From the NCBI GenBank assembly GCA_950022655.1, contig OX465589.1, positions 29,179,970 through 29,243,969 on the forward strand: 64,000 bases of DNA, in the 5' to 3' direction. Below are positions 54,257 through 64,000 of the stretch, in pieces. The position numbers and the translations under genes were made by a program. Source of the stretch: Alentia gelatinosa (taxonomy: Eukaryota > Annelida > Polychaeta > Phyllodocida > Polynoidae). Numbering within the stretch: the stretch's first letter is position 1; each line of letters begins with the position of its first letter. The notes below the pieces were generated by a model that had not been told where the DNA came from, did not search any database, and saw only the letters and a list, made by a program, of their open reading frames with translations.

Positions 54257-54513
54257 CGAGTGGCAACACTGCGGTCCGGGAAGAGATGTGCCAGGAAACA
54301 CAAACCTGTGAGATCAATAAGAAGGGATGTATTCCCCACTTACCAGAAAAGGGAAAGATACGAAGTACGGTCGCAACGATCTGTAGTAAGTATCTTTCAC
54401 CCGGGCACCCCTGTCTGCAATGGCTTTGTCAATGCGGATGGGATCTTGGAACCTTAGATGGGATCTCACGGTTTATATGACAACCGTCTCCCTTAGGTGG
54501 GCGACGTTGGTAT

Positions 54514-55164
54514 GTGCCGGCTAGAATTCAGGGAAGAAAGATAGATCTATTATTAGATACTGGCGCTAGTCGCTCTGTGTTGAACAATGGACTCTATCAG
54601 TCTCTTGGATTCGCACAGGAATGTCATGTTCCTGGAGCTTCGGCAAAAGCTGCTAATGGCACTCACATGAGATGTTATGGTAGTGTGATCATTCCAGTCT
54701 CGATAGGTAACACCAAATTTGTATGGGGTCCCATACTCAGTGATATTGAAGAGAATGGAATATTAGGCGTAGATTTTCTCACCCTTTATGGAGGCTCTAT
54801 GGATCTACAAGATGGCACTCTCCGACTCAAATTTCCTGAGTTAATGGAAGTGGAATGTAGTTGTCGACGGATTTCTTCTTTGATCTCTGTTCGACAAGAT
54901 GTGGGCATCCCACCTCAGCAGATGGTTAATGTCCTGATAGCTGGGGAAGGAGATTTACCACGTGGAGATGCACTCTTCGAGCCAAACCCGGAACTGTTTT
55001 CTCACAAAGGAATACAGGCCTGGGATACTTTGATCGGAAGTGCTAGAGAAGGATCAATTCCTATAAGTAATCACACCTCCGGGTTGATTAAATTGAAGAA
55101 AGGTGATACATTGGGCTGGGCAACCCTAGCTCATGTAGATGGCCTAGTAGACTCCAATCCATAG
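54514..55164 (+). pseudogene. Aspartic protease, element B2
   Basis: 216 open codons with LLLDTGAS and GILGVDFLTLYGG, differing from B1 by very few residues. The 54257-54513 link to gag is 58 bp longer than in B1. Confidence 0.88.
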
Positions 55165-55311
55165 GGAATCACACCTGTTCCAGTTTCCGAAATAAATGGG
55201 GAAGATGAAAAATCCGAACCAGGACAACTGGACTTCGAAGGAACTGATTATGAAGAAGTACGAGTTAGTGCTATTGATACAGGAACAGGATACATTCCAG
55301 TTCCGAGTCAG

Positions 55312-56136
55312 TTGCATGAAACTCTAGAAACCTTAGTTCAGACGACAGACACACTAAACAGTGGGGAACGACATGAACTAAGAATGCTTCCAAAGAAAAT
55401 GGAGTCAATCTTTGCTCGACCTGGAGATCCTCTGGGAAGAACGGATCGAGTAGAACACACGATTGACACAGAGGGACATCAACCTTTCCGTCTTCCTTAT
55501 CGATGGCTACCACCAGTAAAACGGGAAGCTTTAGAAGAGGAAGTAGAAAAAATGATGAACCAGAAAGTAATTATCCCCAGTGCAAGTCCTTGGGCTAGCC
55601 CTGTGGTAATGGTTACTAAGAAGGATGGTACTTGCCGATTCTGTATTGACTACAGAAAATTGAATAGTATCACCCGGAAAAATGCCTATCCAATACCACG
55701 GATCGATGAGAGTCTCGACTCTCTAGGAGGGAACCAGTGGTTTTGTACTCTGGATCTCCAATCTGGATATTGGCAGGTAAAGATGAACAGTGGCGATCAA
55801 CCTAAAACGGCGTTCACCACTCATCAAGGGCTTTATGAGTTTACCGTAATGCCATTTGGCCTCTGTAACGCTCCAGCGACTTTTGAATCCATGATGGATC
55901 AGATGTTGCGTGGCTTACAGTGGAAAAAGTGTTTGGTTTATCTAGAAGACATAATCATCTTCGGAAAGAATTATGTTGAATGTCTAGAAAACCTGAGAGA
56001 GGTATTTGAGGGGATTAAATCTTATGGGTTGAAGCTCAAACCTCAGAAATGCAAACTGTTCGCAGATCTGTGGAATACTTGGGACGGATACTTTCTGGAA
56101 ATGGAATCCAGGCAGATCCTTCCAAGTTGGAGGTAG
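55312..56136 (+). pseudogene. Reverse transcriptase, element B2
   Basis: 274-residue frame that includes the finger region lost from frame in B1 (GDPLGRTDRVEHTID, LPYRWLPPVKREALEEE) and SPWASPVVMVTKKDG. The catalytic box is YLED (LVYLEDIII): the first Asp is Glu. A 1-nt deletion near 56060 shifts the 3' end. Confidence 0.92.
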
Positions 56137-56850
56137 GAGCTAATTGGCCGCGCCCCTAGAATATAAAAGACAACAGGTCTTTCCTAGGATTTTGTTCGTA
56201 CTACCGCAACTTTATCCCGGGTTTTTCTGAAATTGCACATCCCATGCAACAGTATGTGGTACTAGATAAGCCAGGGAAGCCAAAAGAGATCCAGTGGACT
56301 CCGGAAGCTGAACATGCTTTTCTGGGACTTAAAAGAAAATTTAGGGAGACTCCCGTGTTGAAGTACCCTCAGCCCCAGGGTCGGTTCATTCTTGATACTG
56401 ACGCTAGTAATGAGAGTATTGGAGCAGCGTTGTCTCAGATTCAGAATGGTGTGGAGGGTTCCAATAGCTTTTGCCAGCAACAGCTTAAGTAAAAGCCAGC
56501 GGAACTACTGTAACACTAAGAGGGAACTCTTAGCGGTTGTGGTGTATGTAAGAAAATATCGGCCCTTCCTAGGAGGTGGAGATTTTATCTTGCGTACCGA
56601 CCATTCTTCTCTCAAAAGGCTCTTTAACTTTAAAGATGCCGAGGGAATGATTGGAAGATGGCTGGCAGCTCTTTCCGAATTCGGTTTGACTAACTGCCAG
56701 ATTGAGCACCAGGCTGGAAAGTCTCACATTAATGCGGATTGTCTCTCAAGGAGACCAGTGCGGAAATGTGGGTGGCCAGATTGCCGGGACTGTGGCAAGC
56801 ATAGAGCTGTAATAGCTACCCTACGCTCCCAGAAAGTAAAACCGCCCTAG
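56137..56850 (+). pseudogene. RNase H, element B2
   Basis: LDTDASNESIGAAL (first Asp), then a frame change near 56440, FILRTDHSSLKRLFNFKDAEG (TDH Asp) and AGKSHINADCLSRRP. Uninterrupted at the MITE site of B1. Confidence 0.9.
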
Positions 56851-58184
56851 AACTATCAGTGGACACTAGAACAGATTAAGGAAAGTCAACAGGCTGACCC
56901 AGATCTGTTCCGGTTAACTAAACTGGTAGCCAACGGGCTCCATAGACCTACAGGGCCCGAGATCTCGCCTGAAAACCGAGAATTTCAGAATCTGTGTGGT
57001 CAATGGAAAGAACTAGAGGTCCGAGATGGAGTATTATATCGATGGAGAACTACGTTGCAACCACTTAAACGTGCTCTGCAATTAGTAGTCCCTCGAGAAT
57101 TACGTTCCGGACTAATGACTCTATGTCACGAACATAGGAGTGCAGCTCATCTAGGACGGAAAAGGATACAAGCCTTCCTGGAATGGGTGTAGATATTCGA
57201 AGATGGATATCTGGATGTTCCGTCTGTAGCAAAGTCAAACCCGGGGTAGGACTCAGAAAGATGCCGCTACAACAGGAGCTATTTGGTGTCAGGTTTGCCA
57301 GAATCGCTCTAGATATCATATCTGGTATCGACGAGTCTGAGGAAGGAAATACCTGTATGATGGTGGTGATGGATTACTACACAAAATATGTGCAGATCTA
57401 TCCCATGAAGAATCACAAAGCTGCCACTTGTGCGGAAGCTTTAGTGAAAAACTGGATGCTGCCTTTTGGAACTCCGAGCGTACTACATTCCGACCAGGGA
57501 CGGGAATTTGAATCCCAGATCTGGAAAGAAATGTGTAGGATACTTGAGATCAAAAAGACACATACTAATCCATATCGTCCACAATCAGATGGTATGGTAG
57601 AAAGATTCAACCGGACATTGATCCAGTGTCTTCGGACCCTGGTAGATGAAGACCGGAAGAATTGGGATGAATTGGCACCATTTATAGCTCACGCTTACAA
57701 TGGGACCATTCATTCAAGCACGGGGTGTTAACCTAATTTACTCGTCTTTGGCGAGGAAATAGTAATGCCCGCTGACATAGTCTATGGGGTTCCCGGAATG
57801 TCTATGGATGATCCTTGTCCCATATGTTTTGTCGAAAAGTTCAGAGAACGTTTTGTAGAGGGATATTACCTCGCAAGACGGAACCTGACAAAAGCTGCCG
57901 AGTGGCAAAAGACTGGCCATGATGTCAATCCTAAACCCCGTAAGTTCCGAGTAGGAGACCGGGTTGTACTATACCACACTCCGTTGGTAAATGTAAAACT
58001 CGCTCCTAACTGGGACGGACCATTCAGAATTGTTAAAATATTGTCAGAAATGACGGTAGTGATAGAGGATGAATGGTCAAGAAGGCCAGTTTACGACTAT
58101 GGGAAGGGAAGCGCGAAAATAGACTCTAAACCCCGCCGCAGCTCTCGACTAAAATTGAAGGCTGTGGTTAGCTACAAAGAGTAG
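56851..58184 (+). pseudogene. Integrase, element B2
   Basis: Zinc domain damaged by a short deletion (GRKRIQAFLEWV region near 57165). The core is complete (LDIISGIDE, LHSDQGREFE, SDGMVERFNR) up to the TAA shared with B1 (57727-57729). The C-terminal frame 57765-58184 is intact here with LTKAAEWQKTGHDVN, GDRVVLYH, NWDGPFRIVK and PRRSSRLKLK. Confidence 0.9.
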
Positions 58185-58631
58185 TGGTGCCGGGGTTGTC
58201 GAAAACAGAACGAGAAGCAATGGTACGAAATGTAGATCGTTGATGGTCAGTGGCGTGTCAATTATATGTGAATGTTGATCAAATAGTTACCTTAAAACCA
58301 GTCGTTGTGTGCCGCAGCCCAGACGTTGCTCTAAGGGACCCCGTCGAGGACCCTCTAGAGGCTGCAGAATTGCGCTCTGTAAGGTCTGATCCATTTATAT
58401 GAAAGTTGTAAAGAGTCTCCCATACTATCAATGTGATGCACGACGGCAATAAGAAACCCCCACGCGGTAGATAACTCGGGGTGATGCTCAAAAAGGGGCT
58501 TCCCCGGGTTTCGGAACCTGTGCTGGGCAATTGAAGGTGTGAACAAATCAAGTCGAGCGTAACGCTGACCTTTGGTTTCTTCACGCATGCGGTGTTGAGA
58601 CGCTCAAAATGAGCCAGTCTCGACACGGTTG
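58185..58631 (+). other. Noncoding gap between integrase and post-pol ORF, B2
   Basis: Counterpart of 20344-20790. No ORF supported. Confidence 0.6.
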
Positions 58632-58750
58632 ATTGGTTCGCGACTGCGAATCTGGGTCAACAAGGAGTATATAAGACCCTGTTTTTTTCAGTAGTCTTCA
58701 CTCTGTGTTCGGAGAAGTGCCTAGCACCACGGGAGTCGGGCGGTAGCAGC
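58632..58750 (+). promoter_or_regulatory. Core promoter for the post-pol ORF, B2
   Basis: ATTGG (58632-58636), TATATAAG (58668-58675), the same initiator-like TCTTCACTCTG, and an ATG at 58751. All elements are unchanged from B1. Confidence 0.6.
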
Positions 58751-61027
58751 ATGGCTGACCATGCCCCGTCTACGGAGGGTGAGCGCAAGCTCCCCTCACC
58801 ACTGCCCGGATCCTCGGCCTCGGCTGAGCGGGGGGCAGATCTGGACGATGATGCTTTGCTCTTCGGGTCAGATGATGGTGATTTTGACCTGGAAGGGGAC
58901 GAGTCTGAGGACTCTGTTCTTCTTGGGGAAACCTGAGAGGAACGACCCGGACAGGGAAAAAGTCACAATGGGAAGAAGTCCGAGGCGGCCCAGTCGTTCT
59001 CCGAGGAGGTACTTCTAGCAGATGGAGTCCAGGCTTGAGGTTTATTCTCAAAGCCTGGAAGATATGCTAGCTGGGATTCCAGATCCCAAGACGCGAGCCC
59101 TAGTGCAGTCAATGTACCAGTATTGGACTCCAGTATTGGGCTGGGAAGAGAACAGTGGCTCGACAGCTACCCGCCTCTTTGCTGGGCAAGACTTACACTT
59201 GCCTGGAAGATCTCTGTCATGGAAACCGACATTACATCCCATATGGTGGCGGTTTAGATGGAACGTCTGACGACGAGGAATGGTTGGTTGACAAGGGTTC
59301 TCCCAACACCTGGTACATCGACCGGGTGAAAGGAGTGTCCCGAGTCAGCCGGCTTAAGTACGAAGATCAGGTCAAAGACCGGATGGCGTACGCATGGCAC
59401 AAGTTCGGTAACGGCGATCATTGTATCTTTCTGAGTTGCCATGGAAGGGACAAGAAATTGTCACCAACCTATGCGACTGCGGGTCGTTACGCTAGGCACC
59501 TCGGTAAGAAAGGTGGTTCTTGCCAGGCCGGGTGTGCCAGTTTGCGGCGATCGTGTCTTGTCCGACACATTGCCTGGGAACACCGGACTGCTGGAGCTGC
59601 AGCTCGGGAACGAGTCATGAATCTGTGGCAGAGGTTCATTGACTTAGGTTCCGATGCTCAGAAAGGCAAGCTGGAACCCAAAACTTGTGTGACAGACGGT
59701 CGATTGTTCAAAATCGGATGGAAGAAGAATCCTGGCTGGTTCGGGAGTCTGATGCTATCCGCTTCAAACCATCAACGGATGTCAAAGGAGTCGAGGAACA
59801 AACGGTCCCATAGCCGGGAACCGTCTAGGGCTTCCTCGAAGGTTAGACGATGGGTCAAGAAGTTGTCATCGTCCAGCGAGGATGATACTTCTGGGTGATC
59901 CAGTCGAAAACTGAAGAAGAAGTTGGCTCCTAGTAAGAACACCATCGCTGATGTGGTGGAAGCTGCTTACCAGGCTACGCCAAGTTTGACTGAGGGACTA
60001 AAACTCCTCTCAGCCAAGGGTGAAGGGAACGTTCTAACTGCTTCTAAAGTAGGCAGACCCCTGGAAAAATCAGCTGAGACTCGTCCCAGCTCAAGTCTCC
60101 CAGGAGTTACCCCAATCAGTAGAGGTGCTACCCAAGCACCCGGGAAAGTTGTGGATGACGAGGCCTTTCCGGCACTCCCATCACCAGCCAACTAGAGTCG
60201 CACAAAGGTAGCAAGTTGGAAGGCCGCGTCCGAAGGGGCGCTCAGTCTCTCCATGAGAGCCTCGTTCAGGAGCTAGTTAACCTAGCCCGGTTCGAGGTGA
60301 AGGAAGCCACGAAGGTCCTGGCTAAACAATACGTGTCAGACCTAGAGGACGCGCGTATTGCGAAAACCACGGCCCAATCGAGGTTTACCTGGGCAGAAGC
60401 CCAGACCCATCGCCAAGATGAACGTTGTCTTTGGCATGTGGGAATGTCGCTCTACGACATTGGTGACGACCCGCAAGCCCTTGAGGAACATGGTTGGCCC
60501 GACAAAGGAGCAGGGGAAGATTTCTTCGGTTCACCACGGAAGAATCAGATCCGACACGTCGGCAACTCGCCGGCATGTTGGGGTGGTCATCCGTCAGAGA
60601 AACTTCCCACCAGGACACTACATCCAGTACGGCCCAGCCTATGGATGTCAGTGTAGACACTCTTCTGTCGGGACAAGGTCAAATCCAACAGGATCCGACT
60701 GAAGTCCTACAGCCGAGGATGCCTCCCGCCGTGACACGGACTGAAACATCGGCGAGGACCTCCCAGGCTAAGCCGATGGATCAACCCGAGGAACAGGGTG
60801 AGGCAATGGGGATTAATGCCAACATCATCCCTTTGGAGTCCGGAATCTTTTTAGATACCGGACCGACCTCTCTGCAGCAGTTGATGTCTCAGTTCCAGCC
60901 TACGTCTGCACTGAGTCCACTGCGACCAGAGAGGACCGCCCCGGCAACGTCAGTTCCACCGACGACTACCACGCCCAGTCAGTCGGAAATTCTCGACCTC
61001 AAGATATCCTCTGATGAGGATATCTAG
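58751..61027 (+). pseudogene. Post-pol ORF of unknown function, element B2
   Basis: Opens like B1 with the acidic segment. A deletion joins MYQYWTP to the SLLGKTYTCLEDL region. The frame 59155-59898 keeps a segment missing in B1, with KFGNGDHCIFLSCHG, a conserved-looking GRYARHLGKKGG and a CxxxC-x10-H-x4-H cluster (CQAGC ... HIAWEH) that could be a zinc finger. Then comes VMNLWQRFIDLGS. The helical C-terminal part follows in other frames (60216-60656, 60494-61027). Nothing suggests an envelope. RNA/DNA binding is a guess from the Cys/His cluster and basic stretches. Confidence 0.6.
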
Positions 61028-62418
61028 GGTTGACAATGACCGGCTCGATTGGTGCCTGATAGGCCGGGGAGACGCCGTCTCAACTCGGAACCGGCAGAGT
61101 CAACAACTCTCCTGGATCCAAAGTCAGACGGGTAAGGGAAGTTCCGGGGAGGACAATTTTTTTTCCGACCTAGCTACTTCCAGGATGGTCTCTCGAGAAT
61201 AATTACTTAATCTCAATAGATCGTTGTGTGGCCTCCTAACCGGAATTCTGCACTTTCTCAGTGAACCGCAAGGATCGCTGGGAGGGGCAGAGGAAAGGTT
61301 AGGAGTGACCTATGATAAGCGATCCTGGGTTGGGGCTGAGGAAAGTCAGTAAAACGACTTCCCCAAGGCACAACCCTGGTTTCAGACGGCTGAAGGTTCT
61401 CTCGATGGTCAGGCCCGTAATAGGCCCCCATCACGAAAACCTCCGGCCTGTGGTGTGGATTCCGTCCACACTAGTCTATGGTACCGGATAAGGAAGACCA
61501 TGCCTTTCAGGTATGGAACTGACTTACCAGGTCTGTGTCGGAACTGAGTTCGTTGACTCGATAATGAGATAGTAGACGCAATCCCTGTTCTGTTGGATTG
61601 CGCTGACTATTTCTACCTTGGGTCGATGATCGTAAGTTCTGAATCCGGCTAAAAATTGGGGCCCTAATTGGTACTCGATTTAAGCCGAAGGAAACTATGC
61701 CAGTATAGCTGGAGCAAAATAAAAGAACACTGATACCACACACTCTTACCAGGTGGATGGAGAACTGTTTTTGCCTTTTTGGCCATTATTTCCGTATTCG
61801 GAAACTTTCCAACTAAGAAGGTGTCGAGCGAGGCTGACCCTTCTTCTACATATGGATGTCTTCCAAACTGAAGAACAGTGGGAAGCCCAGCACCCGCCAG
61901 TATCGGGCTGAACTTAGTAGGTCTGCTACGCCGGTGGGCCAGCTGGGCTCGATACTCAAGAAGAGAAAGAAAACAACAACTCACCCGCCGGGAGCCTACA
62001 ATGGACTTCAACAAGATCCGGAAAGGCTGGAGGCAGGGTGCTTGACAGGCCGGGCTGACCACCTTTAGGTCCGCGACTGTCGAGTCTTCCCTACCCAACC
62101 CTCAAGAATACGCTCCCGGGCTCAAGATGGGTGAATATCACATTTATTCAAGGTGCTAGCGAGGCTAGTCCTTCATTATTCAAATGTTGTTTCTTCTTTC
62201 CTAAATGTTGTATCTTCCATATTTTTAATGTAACTTCTCCCTCTTACAATTCCACCTTTTTCACTTATACATTGGTATCAGTGAATTCTTGTGAACACCA
62301 GGAAGCTAGAGAGTAGACCAAGAACTGCTGGATTTACGTTATAATTTTTAATTGGGATGTCCCCTAGCTGCATAATGGCTGCCTTGGTCCCCCCCGTAGT
62401 AAAAACCGGGAGGGGTAA
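61028..62418 (+). other. 3' noncoding region of B2 with polypurine tract
   Basis: Matches 23383-24785. Ends with CCGGGAGGGGTAA ahead of the LTR start at 62419. Confidence 0.7.
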
Positions 62419-62521
62419 TGTAGTGGGGTGGGAATCCAGCAGTGTTCGTTTGTTTCACGGAAGGTGGCGCGACATGCCAATCCTTACTGTGTAGTGATTC
62501 CGGTCAACGCCGCACACGGGA
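62419..62521 (+). repeat. Truncated LTR-B of element B2
   Basis: First 103 bp of LTR-B (TGTAGTGG start) ending in CACACGGGA, then satellite GGCAGACACTGCAG. A few bases of GGGAG/GAGGG microhomology lie at the junction. Confidence 0.8.
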
Positions 62522-62801
62522 GGCAGACACTGCAGAATGGACACTCAAAACTCGCTCACATTTTCAGCAAAATTTGAAGCTAAGGTAATGTAAATAGTAA
62601 TTATACTTCCAAAATATTCTACTTCATGTATATCCATATTTGCATCTATTAAATACTCAAGTTCAGTACTGGAAAAAAATGGGTCGAATTTGTTGTGGGT
62701 CGAGTTCCATTTACAGGTCGAGTTTGTTGTGGGTCGAGTTTTTTATTGATTGATTTCGTTGCGGGTCGAGTTTTCCAGTATTCATGAGTGACTCTAATTG
62801 G
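62522..62801. repeat. Satellite with GGGTCGAGTTT-like units
   Basis: Same motif order as 9170-9430 and 51185-51469. No gene. Confidence 0.85.
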
Positions 62802-63150
62802 TTAAGGGTTAGGGTTAGGGTTAGGGTTAGGGTTAGTGTTAGGGTAAGGGTTAGGGTTAGGGTTAATTACAGGGATAGGGATAGGGATAGGGAGAGGGTT
62901 AGTGATAGGGATAGGGATAGGGTTAGTGTTAGGGTTAGGGTTGGTGTTGAACTTAAAACGCCCTTCTAACAGTATCCTGCAATACAGGGTTAGGGTTAGG
63001 GATAGGGTTAGAGTTAGGGTTAGGGTTAGGGATAGGGATAGGGTCAGGGTTAGGGTTAGGATAGGGTTAGGGATAGGGCTAGGGTTAGGGTTAGGGATAG
63101 AGTAAGGGATGGGGATAGGGTTAGGGTTAGGGCTAGGGTTAGGGTTAGAG
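62802..63150. repeat. TTAGGG/ATAGGG arrays with spacer
   Basis: Two telomere-like runs flanking the GTTGAACTTAAAACGCCC spacer. No Penelope insertion here. Confidence 0.9.
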
Positions 63151-63794
63151 GGAGTGTCCACCAAGCTCCCAACGCGAACCGACACGCCCCGATATTGCCC
63201 TCCCGATACAAAATCCATATCGTAGCAAAATCGTAGAGCTTATCGGGGCAGTTGGTAAGTTTTCTATGATAACGCTACTGACGCTGCTCAACGCGCACCG
63301 ACGCGAACCGACGCGAACTAATGCAAAACCCGTATCGCAGTGCACAGATGACTCTTTTAACTGGAAATCATATGAAATAATAGATAGAAAATTATGAAAT
63401 TTTCAGAATCTGTAGAATCTATAATGCTTAAGCCGCTCTGCAAAAATTGTGAAATTTGATAGTAGATAAGGGTCTCAAAACGATCATTTTATACTTTAAC
63501 TGAGGTATCATATAATATTGTTTTGTATCTACAGATAAAATATCAATCTTAAATATGCATTATTTCTGGAATTATAAAGGAAATATGGTTGATTACACTG
63601 GTTGCATCATGAGCTATATCGGGGTGTATCGGGACCATGGCACCTTTTTCATGCACCCTCCCAATACGTTAAGACGCGCACCAACGCAAGCCAATGAGAA
63701 CCGATACGCTACGCTATGCCTTCCGACGGGCTACGATATGGTAATTTTTTATCGGCTCGCGCCGGCTCGCGTCAGCATTGGTGGGTGCGGGGTC
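63151..63794. repeat. Subtelomere-like block, third copy
   Basis: More diverged than the other two copies, especially in the terminal CGACGCGAAC clusters (for example CCAACGCAAGCCAATGAG). Confidence 0.87.
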
Positions 63795-64000
63795 TTAGGG
63801 TTAGAGTTAGGGTTAGGGTTAGGGTTGGGGTTGAACTTAAAACGCCATTCTAACAGTATCCTGCAATACAGGTACAGGTACCGGTACAAAAATATTAAGT
63901 TCTCTGATGCATTGTAGTTTTGAAATGAATTGTTTACTAAGCTGTACATCTAGATTTTGAGAATAATCAAAATTAATGTTAGCGATACACACACCACATG
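63795..64000. repeat. Short TTAGGG run and satellite at the window end
   Basis: TTAGGGTTAGAG run to about 63833, the GAACTTAAAACGCCATTC spacer and the CTGTACATCTAGATTTTGAG satellite, running off the window. Confidence 0.85.

Larger units (their letters stand above)
52928..62521 (+). mobile_element. Element B2: sister copy of B1, 3' LTR cut short
   Basis: Same start point and order as B1, without the MITE. Differences include YLED in RT, a short deletion in the integrase zinc domain, about 700 bp missing from the post-pol ORF, and a Cys/His segment retained where B1 lost it. LTR-B starts at 62419 and is replaced after about 103 bp by satellite (GGCAGACACTGCAG), so no third A element follows. 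Confidence 0.9.

Noticed and set aside
1..64000. CRISPR arrays, bacterial operons, tRNA or rRNA genes
   Set aside because: No regularly spaced repeat-spacer units, Shine-Dalgarno-led gene strings or RNA gene signatures were seen. The repeats present are satellites and transposons.

Overview
This is eukaryotic, almost certainly metazoan, repeat-dense DNA. I see no bacterial features, no host gene and no tRNA or rRNA gene. The organism is inferred from the repeat families: Ty3/gypsy elements (one with an F-type env), a tyrosine-recombinase DIRS/Ngaro-like element, a GIY-YIG Penelope-like element, TTAA-type and other MITEs, and interstitial TTAGGG-like arrays. The species cannot be told from the window.

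Layout. Element A1 (minus strand, 1-8659) is the 5' part of a Ty3/gypsy provirus that runs off the left edge. It is followed by half of an LTR of a second family (LTR-B, 8660-8988), then by a subtelomere-like satellite with TTAGGG/ATAGGG arrays (8989-14701) that carries a Penelope-like element inserted between 17-bp target duplications (10493-13515). Next comes Ty3 element B1 (plus strand, 14702-24991): 5'-truncated gag-PR-RT-RH-IN, a post-pol ORF with its own TATA promoter, a polypurine tract and the first half of LTR-B. LTR-B is then split by element A2 (minus strand, 24992-49956), flanked by the 4-bp duplication GACC, and resumes at 49957-50285. After that the satellite returns (50286-52927), then element B2 (52928-62521, its LTR cut short), then satellite again to the end.

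Element A2 reads, in its own orientation: 5' LTR (49956-48137), gag, a GGGAAAC -1 frameshift site, pol (PR-RT-RH-IN), a nested DIRS/Ngaro-like element (about 40.4-36.1 kb), a Cys-rich small ORF (34155-33847), an intact 756-codon F-type envelope glycoprotein ORF (31211-28941), a foldback MITE, a short purine tract and the 3' LTR (27210-24992). Matching GACC at the two outer edges, and LTR-B halves on both sides, are the main reasons to treat these 25 kb as one provirus with later insertions.

A1 and A2 sit at the same base of LTR-B and share three premature stop codons in pol. B1 and B2 share their truncated 5' junction and a stop in IN. The region therefore grew by tandem segmental duplication (period about 41.3 kb) after the elements had died, not by fresh transposition. 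The Penelope element, the TTAA MITE in B1 and the 399-bp block in one LTR are absent from the sister copies. The MITE and the Penelope element thus arrived after the duplication.

The best candidates for something new are the very long env-bearing Ty3 provirus with an intact env beside dead gag/pol, its possible accessory ORFs between pol and env, the post-pol gene with its own promoter in family B, and the insertion of an endonuclease-bearing Penelope element into telomere-like repeats.
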